A DNA stretch of 64,000 bases, from assembly GCA_036346355.1 (NCBI GenBank), contig CM070572.1:45359944-45423943 (forward strand), written 5' to 3'. A program made the position numbers and the translations under genes. Below are positions 56,645 to 64,000 of the stretch, in pieces; position 1 is the first letter of the stretch; the number at the start of each line of letters is the position of its first letter. This stretch comes from Rhipidocladum racemiflorum. Lineage: Eukaryota; Streptophyta; Magnoliopsida; Poales; Poaceae. Below the pieces are notes generated by a model that was not told where the DNA came from, did no database searches, and saw only the letters and a program-made list of their open reading frames with translations.

Positions 56645-57965
56645 TCTGCAACAATATTACATTAAGATAAGATAAACCAAGATGATTTGGACAAGGTTCT
56701 GTTAGGGTTATAATGCAACATTCTGTTCACTAAAGTTTAATAATATTTAGAATGTTTATCAATTAGAAGAAATTATTTTGACTCAAGGAAGTGCACCTAT
56801 TCATTTCATTACGCCCCAATATATTTTAAAGATTCTTTAGTTCATCAAAAAAAAATTATTTTTCAAGGGTTATCTCATCGTGGCATTTTAACATAAATTT
56901 TAAATAATCACGAGAGTAACCCGTAGTAAAGCAATACAAAAGAAGACGTGGCAAAGAAGTTCAGCAATCATAACTAATCGTATATTTGAACTAGTATGCA
57001 AGGATTGATTTACATCGAGATGTCTTCAAATATTCTAAGAGGCGAAATTAGAAAATGAAAGCATGGATAAGAGAGGAATATCTAGGAATAGTAAAGTACA
57101 TAGATGAGAAGAAAATAGTAGGGTTAGGGAAGGCTAGGAAATGGCTTCGCCGTCGGCCGTCGGCATGAAAGGCAATAGTAGGGTTAGGGAAGGCTAGGAA
57201 ATGGCTTCGCCGTGAGGCAGCTGCGCCGCAGCGAGCTGGCGACGGCGGTGGGCAGAGTTTGGCGGCGGCGATGGTCGGCCGGGAGGGTGGGGACGATTCT
57301 AGCTCGGGCGAGCGCTAAATAAGCATCAAGGGGCCGTAAAGGTTCCATTTTCTGACCTGGCTCGACCGGAGGAAGGCCGGGGCAAAGGGGGCGTCGGGTG
57401 GCCGGAGCCGGAGAAGGCGACACTTGCGGCGGCGAAGCTATGGGTAGTGAGGGCTGAAATTGAAGTCATGGAAAGCTTTAGGGATCCATTGTGATAGTTT
57501 GTACACAGTGAATTGAACTTTGGCTCACCGTGGTGTCCGATTTGGGTCTAGACCTGAGCTTCGGATTCGCCGGCAGTTGTTGAACTGAAGAAGTGCTTGA
57601 GCTCTGAGCTAATGGATGTGGAAGCGTAGAGGGGCTATGGGCTATATGGGGCAATTGTTAGATCGGTGAGGTGGAGGCGGTGTGTGCAGGGTTTTGACAC
57701 GGCCGGGGTTGGCGGCCGGTCGGCGTGGTCTTCACGCAAGAAGAAAGAAGGATGGAAGAGTTAAAGCGGCAGCAGGGTGTCGTTAGCAAACGTTTAATCC
57801 TGCGCCAACTTATTTGCTTTTACGTTTCTTCAATTACTGCTTCAGGCTGCATGATTTTCCGTTTCTTAGTATTTAGTCTGCATGTTTTTACTCTTCAGTT
57901 TCTGCGCATTTACTTTCTTCAGTTACTGCATGTTTGTACTCTTTAGTCTGCATGTTGGTTTGCTA
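56645..57965. other. flank of the gypsy fragment, possible leader/LTR
   Basis: The AT-rich first half changes to GC-rich sequence near 57140. A 37-bp segment (57117-57153) is repeated exactly 60 bp further on (57177-57213). No confident gene. Confidence 0.4.
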
Positions 57966-58226
57966 CTCCCTCCAGTTTGATAATAGATATCGTTTTAGAC
58001 ATCGACACCGTCTTCAAAACACAACTTTGACCGCTATTTTTTTATTATAATATATTTATAAAACCCAATAAAATTATAATATTATGAAAGTACTTCTCGA
58101 GACAAGTCTACACATATAATTTTCATATATCCAATTTAAATATTTAAAAATATATCAATAGCCAAAGTTTTAGAAGTTTGACCATCACTATGTCCAAAAC
58201 GACATCTATTATCAGACTGGAGGGAG
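57966..58226. mobile_element. Stowaway MITE
   Basis: TA at 57964-57965 and 58227-58228. The ends CTCCCTCCAGTTTGATAATAG and tattatcagactggagggag are near-perfect inverted repeats of about 30 bp. Confidence 0.9.
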
Positions 58227-60710
58227 TATTTAAGAAGAAAATAGAAAATGCTGTATGGCAGAGTTCGCAGCACCAAAAACCTTTCTCTCTGTGTTTTCCT
58301 CTTCCATAGTTCTGTGTTTGCTTGTGCCAATCTGCGAGTGATCAAGTTGACAAGAGAGAGAGAGAAATCCTGGGAGCGCTTTCACGTGTCAGTAGTGTCA
58401 GCGTATTATTTATTATTATTACTGCTACTACTTTCTACCATTTAAATTTAAAGGCCTTTTTCTTTTGAGCAAAGTACAAGAAAACCGAGTAATGCCTCGA
58501 GAACTAGAATTAACACATTCATTAATTTGAATTTCTATTTTCTCTTTTTTCTTGAGTTTTTGGAATGTTACACAATATGTCGCCAATAATTGATACTTCT
58601 GTTTCTGAGTGTAAATGAGCCTAATTCTTTGTTCTTCTTTTTGCAATGGTGCAACCGAAGGCGCAAATTACTTTTGTTATGCATTTATGCCATATTTGAA
58701 GAACTAGTAGTAATAATGTTTGAGTGGATGTTTACGTCTTCTTGATAATTTTAGCTGCCTGTTAGTAAACTATTATCGTAGTGGAGTGCATATTTTATTC
58801 GGCACTATTTTCGTGCTCTTAAAATTGTCTACATAAGAATAGTGGTTTACATGTTTAAATGCCTGATTTACTTGTCTCAAAGCGGGTCCTTATTTTGTTT
58901 AAACCGTGCAGCTGATGTTACTGCCAGCATTAGTTTGGAAATGACCATATTCATATGTCTATCAAATTGCCAGCCTATATATGCTACAATTTATAAGAAC
59001 TGACAAGTCTCAGGCAGTAAACGATGAAGTTTTGGATGATTTTTCCTATTTTGGATTTATCATTATCTTACTAACTTTGAAAATGTCTGCTAAGTTATTC
59101 ACTTAATCATGTAAATTCGATTATAAAAAAAGCATGTAAACTCATCAAAACTGTAACATTCCAAAAAGTGTCCTAACAGAAAATGTACACCATGAAAATG
59201 TAAAAGTAATAAAATCTGAATTTGTGACTTTAATTTTCATTTTTATTAATTTAATCTAAAAAATCAAATTAGTAAAATGGTAAAAGATAAAAGGTAATAA
59301 GTTAAAAGTAAGATAGTAATAAAACTTCACAATAAGGTGAACTTTATCTGAAATCAACCTTTTACTTTAGTCAAATCTGCATGGGAGCATTAATTAAAGA
59401 AAAGAATTTAAAAACAATAAACTTTAATGACAAGATTTATTTAAAATAATTTATACTTTATCTGAAGCTAAATTTTTTTACCAAACATTCTATACTCGAA
59501 TATTTACGTGTGGTAAAAATATTGGAAAATAATAATTGGTTTAACTATATTTTGAAATTCAATAACTGAAAATATTCAAATCTGAAAAATACATGAAAAT
59601 AATTATTGAAAAATAACTACTCATCAAATAAGTTTGAAATTTTTGCTGGAGGGTAATAATATCTTTAGGATCACTAAATAAATCTACAAAAAAAAAATAC
59701 AATTTAGCTACTCAAATAAATCATTTAAAAAAATTAAAAATTGAACAAACCCACTTGTTAGAATTTTATAAAATAAATTATTAAATATTTTAATCTAAAA
59801 ATTTTACGGTAGGTAATTAACCTTATCAGAACTGTATATTAAAAATTCCATTAAATTCATGTCAATTAAATGTACCATCACTTCTGTCAGAGAAAGGACA
59901 ACTAGATTGCGTGACCCGCATCGTGTGGACCCACCAATTAATGAACCTGGCGACCAGGGGAAAGGAATTCCACTCACTCAGTCATGTACAGGTCGGCCCT
60001 CACTTAATGTGCTACCTCACACATCAGCCACAGTCATACTCCGTGTCTTGCGCCACCTTTCTCTGGTCTCCTTCCTCTCGGCTGCAGCCGAAGCCAGCGA
60101 CTTCGCCTCTTCTTTGCCATGGCAGAGGAAGCTCTCAAGACTTTGGTCATTAGTAGAGGGCGGGTGCCGTGTCGGTCTGGTTCGGATTTACCGTGCTTCC
60201 GGTCGGAACCGTGCCGTGCCACGACGGCCCATCGTACCCACCGTGCTGGGCTATACCGGCCCGACTTCCCTTTGACGAGCCCAGGCCTGGCCCATTTGCG
60301 TTTCGTGCCTGCTTCGTGCAGTGCCGGCCCAGACCCGACCCATTTTTACTATTGTGACGAGCAAAGAAATAAAACACATCACTACTACTAAACTACCTAT
60401 TTTAATTACATAAGAGACTAATCACATCAACAAAATGTTAAACATAAATGCAATGCTTGAATATGCCCTGAATCAACAATATTTGCTAACTTTCAGGCTT
60501 TAATCCGTAATTTCATGCCCGTTCGTGCCATGCCGCTCATCGTGCCCGATTCCTGGACCCGAGCTACAATTACGTGCCGACGAACCATCCCATCGTGTTT
60601 GGGCCGGCCCAAAAGAGCCCGGCCCACTTCTCTCATTAGTCAAGCTCCGCAACTCCTACTGCCTTTTCCCTCTGGTCAGCACCGCTCCGGGCCATGCCCT
60701 GCCACCCATG
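58227..60710. other. AT-rich intergenic or intronic sequence
   Basis: No coding exon recognised. 59090-59151 is repeated at 63225-63286. 59880-60700 is GC-richer with scattered 'gtgccgtgcc' phrases and overlapping short frames on both strands, none recognisable. Confidence 0.45.
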
Positions 60711-61327
60711 ATTTTTTTTTTATTTAATATTTATTTTAAATCTTTTTTTCAAAAATAATCAACCGAACATAAAAATAGCAAAAATGGGTGCCTGTCGCCC
60801 GAGTATGGGGCGATCGCCCCATACTGGGGCGACAGGGACCTAAATGCAAAAAAAAAATTAGCGTTTTTTGCACTCAATCTTCAAATGAATAAAAAATGGT
60901 TCAAACGACGTTAAAAAATTTTGAAATTTTTTTTGGATGATCCTAATACATCACTAATCTTCCCATAAAAATTTCAGACAATTATCAAGCATGAAGAATT
61001 TTTTAAAAATCAGAGACGGTCGCGAATATGAAGAGACTGTTAGATTTTTAAAAAATTCCTCATGCTTGATAATTGTCTGAAATTTTTATGGGAACATAAG
61101 TGATGTGTTAGGATCATTCAAAAAAAGTTTCAAAATTTTTCGACATTGTTTGAACTATTTTTTATTTATTTGAAGATAGTCCGAAAATGCTGAATTTTTT
61201 TTTGCATTTAGGTCCCTGTCGCCCCAGTATGGGGCTCGGGCGACAGGCACCCATTTTTGCTATTTTTATGTTCGGTTGATTATTTTTGAAAAAAAAATTT
61301 AAAATAAATATTAAATAAAAAAAAATT
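60711..61327. mobile_element. 617-bp foldback element (MULE-like MITE)
   Basis: The left and right halves are inverted copies meeting near 61012-61040: for example aaaatagcaaaaatgggtgcctgtcgccc mirrors the right-hand gggcgacaggcacccatttttgctatttt. It is flanked by a 12-bp duplication ctgccacccatg (60699-60710 and 61328-61339), at the long end for Mutator-type duplications (9-11). No coding capacity. Confidence 0.85.
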
Positions 61328-61339
61328 CTGCCACCCATG

Positions 61340-64000
61340 CCCTGCGCCATGTCCCAAGACGCACTGACCCTTATTAATTCCGCCGAATACGTCCAAGGCC
61401 TCGCCATGCCCTGCTGTGATCTATCGTAGCCTTCACCTCCACGCTGCGGCCACCGAAGCCTGCATCCACGCGCCGTGGTGCATGCGCCTGAACCACCAAG
61501 CTCCTCTTCGTCCATGCGCTGCCACGACAGGAAGTCGGCCACCGCTTTGCCGCCCTTAGCCGAGCTGCCGAGCTCTCGTTGCATCGCCTTTTATACAGCT
61601 ATAAAGCAACCCCAAGCCTCCAACCTTGTTCCCCATTTTCTTCAGAGCCTCCGTGACCAAGCGCAGGCCATAATTCGGACTCAAATTCCTTTCTTCATCG
61701 ACGCCGGCCACCACACGATCTGCCGGCCATCTCCTCACCTGGAGCCCTATTGTCCAGTTAAATACACTGAGAGCAACCTCATGCATTAGTTGCCAACTAA
61801 AACCCCCACGTTGATTTTACCTCTCGCCTACCGGTTGACTGCCGTGCCGAGCACCTCCGTTCACCGCCGCCTCGGGCCACCGTGCCGCCGTTGCCGACCG
61901 CCCCAGCACCGGCCGATGCCTCCTACAGCTTCCCCGTGGTCCCGCCGTTCCATTCCGGTGCTTCCTTGTGGTTGCTTGCACTTGCCTCGCCGCCGGCCAC
62001 ATCAGCCAGAACCGCCGCCGAGAAGCCCCTGCATGCACACGTTGTGTGGTCTTCTCTGTTTTGCGCCCAGCACTAATCGGTGGACCACAATCACAACTCA
62101 CTAAAGTGTTAAGCGTAAGCATTCCTCCTATTCTACTCCTTTCCCTGACATATGGCCCCACATTAGTTAGCCTGATCCCAGATGACCATACTGATCAATT
62201 ACTGAGATTTAGAAATCTTGTGCTATGAGCTTTTATATGGATCAACATTTCCTTTTTAAAAGCTACAAAGTAGGATGTTATGCTCAATATTCTTTGCTTA
62301 GTACAAAAACAAAAGAATAAGGTTTGATGTTCCAATTAGATTTCAATTCGAAAGAGGCTTACATGTCAAAACCTTAAGCTAAAAATAATTCTAATCGTCA
62401 TCATCTTAATTAAGTCTGCTTGGGGTGTTTTCCGGAAGCCCTCATATAATCTTGCATATTAGAATGGTATTTTGTAAATAACGAACAAGTTAAGATCTAA
62501 AGCTAAGAACAATTTGATCAAAGTCATATACATATGCCTCCAGTGAAAACTCAAATATACTTTACAAATAAAAGAGTAATCTATGAACAGTATAGTCGAT
62601 ACCAGACTAACTACAGCTTAGGAGCTGAAAATATATTTTAGAAACACTTAAGCCTTTTCGGCAGCCCATAAAATATCTCGTTAAAATTCTTTTAGGGAGA
62701 ATGGCTAGAAACACTCTTTGATATATGGACTATTATATTCTGCAAAAATATGTAATTTACAGCTTTGCATCTTAATCCTATTAGAGCAATAACTTTAAGT
62801 ATTATGGTTATCGACAACACATGTTGTGAATAGTTATGCGTAAGAAAGCTCTTGGCTAAAATGCTCATGTCGCAAGAATCATTTGAAAAACCATGTAGGA
62901 TCAACCAGTAGCCCTAATCCAGATAGCGCCCGTTTAATACCTGAAGGTCGGTACTACTGAAGCTCGAGAGCAGTATTACTGTGAGTTAGCAGTGCCGCTG
63001 ACTGAGAGTCGGTATTGCCGGAAAAATAGTAGTACCTTAATTAACGTCTTAATTCTATTAATTTAAACAATCTTAACTTCTTGAATTCATAAAATAAGAA
63101 TAAACAATTCATAGAGAATGAATAACCGCGTAGCGTAGACCGTTAGTAAAAAAATATAGGTGAAAAGACAGATTATAACGCATATTCATAAAATCATAAA
63201 AACCATAACCCTAAATCACTCTTCTAAGTTATTCACTTAATCATGTAAATCTGATTATAAAAAAGTATGTAAATTCATCAAAACTCACCTAATATTTAGC
63301 GAGATATTTTAGGAAATTTCAATTAAAAAAAAAAAAACTAAGCCGCAAAGATATTTTGTGCACGACAATCCTTCAGGAGATCTTTGTGAAGAGATCCTTC
63401 CGGAGATTGTTTAGGATTTGGAGTGTCAGGAGGAGATAAGATCTTGAGTTGTTGTATGCCATATTGCCATGGGATATCATATTTGTCTCAGAGTAATGGC
63501 ATTGACTCAATAGTGGCGGTCCTAGTGGATGATGCCGATGGCAATGATGACATGGGCAGTAGCTTAGAGTAAACTTGCACAGATTTGTTCAACCTAGGCA
63601 ATGGTGGATCAATGCTGACCCAGGGAGGGTGCAGGAGGGCTCACTGGCAACTTACCAGGATGGCAATTTGGCAGCGTGAGAGTACACCTGTGACCCCTGA
63701 GAAAAAGCATGGGTAGTAGTTAGTACAAGTAAGGATGCATTTGCTTATTGGGAGCTTTTTCTGACAAGGCTTCATTGTAGGCACAGTAAGGGGGGAGAGA
63801 GCCCAATCATTGGATTGCCTTCTGTTTCAAACACTATTTCTAAGACACTACTAGGTAGTCAAAATTCAGACTGCTGCCATGTGTGTTCAATATACATTCA
63901 TTATTTGACTTGTTAGCATGTTAACATAGCTGGTTACTTGATATGCATTATTGACTGGGAATAACCTGATGGCACCTAGTTTACTGGGTATGCTTTTTAC
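61340..64000. other. distal sequence, no gene recognised
   Basis: 61340-62100 is GC-rich with Pro/Ala-rich frames on both strands but no known domain. From 62100 it is AT-rich. None of the short frames resembles the missing GAT exon of the TOM1-like gene. Confidence 0.4.

Noticed and set aside
61475..62104. Pro/Ala-rich frames as a possible new gene
   Set aside because: Overlapping frames occur on both strands with no domain, and the GC-rich composition alone can produce them.

Overview
This is nuclear genomic DNA from a flowering plant, almost certainly a grass. The basis is a monocot-style coiled-coil NLR gene with a long intron in its NB domain, Tourist/PIF, Stowaway and hAT MITEs, a CACTA element with AAGCGGTT subterminal repeats, GC-rich LTR leaders and a spliced TOM1-like gene. 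An Oryza-like genome fits best, but the species is inferred from style, not proven. There is no prokaryotic or organellar signal.

Only two ordinary host genes look real. The first is a complete two-exon CC-NB-LRR resistance-type gene (9799-15292, +, 921 codons, no break). The second is the 5' part of a TOM1-like (VHS-GAT) ubiquitin-binding trafficking gene (seven exons, 50325-54917, +). Its coding sequence is still open at a good splice donor at 54918, and no continuation is recognisable in the remaining 9 kb. A short LRR remnant of a second NLR (23074-23345, -) and one exon-like piece of an AAA ATPase (about 37626-37728, +) are fragments.

Nearly everything else is mobile DNA, often nested. 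Left to right: a 5'-truncated Ty1/copia element (1-3688); a gag-only LTR element of TR-GAG type (3871-5880); a reversed Helitron fragment with a G/A-rich tandem array (7231-8471), abutting a PIF/Tourist element (8472-9243); the NLR gene; a full-length copia element (16535-23073) inserted beside the LRR remnant; a 9.8-kb CACTA element (23962-33744) that split an older MITE and carries a broken TNP2 transposase gene and a broken Ulp1-like protease gene. Next is a degenerate LTR element (34049 to about 38612) enclosing a hAT-like terminal-inverted-repeat unit. That unit holds the AAA ATPase piece and a second, very young TR-GAG relative (35448-37031) whose two LTRs appear identical. Then come a Helitron (39681-41857) carrying a Ds-like hAT element, a hAT MITE with a Tourist MITE inside it (42634-43057), and a 2.2-kb solo LTR (44670-46848) whose right edge was hit by a second Ds-like element (46851-47625). 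The TOM1-like gene carries a hairpin repeat in intron 1, a small Helitron in intron 6 and a gypsy gag fragment beyond exon 7. The rest is AT-rich sequence with a Stowaway MITE and a 617-bp foldback element (60711-61327).

Many insertions are dated relative to each other by target-site duplications (TSDs) that I could read exactly: acggc, acacc, gtctc, taa, agggg, gtcacaag, gcagaaat, tccagcag, TTA, TAA and TA. I found no convincing unknown gene system. The observations most worth checking are the third, internal cluster of CACTA subterminal repeats, the possible gene capture inside hAT-like termini, the open end of the TOM1-like gene and the long foldback element.
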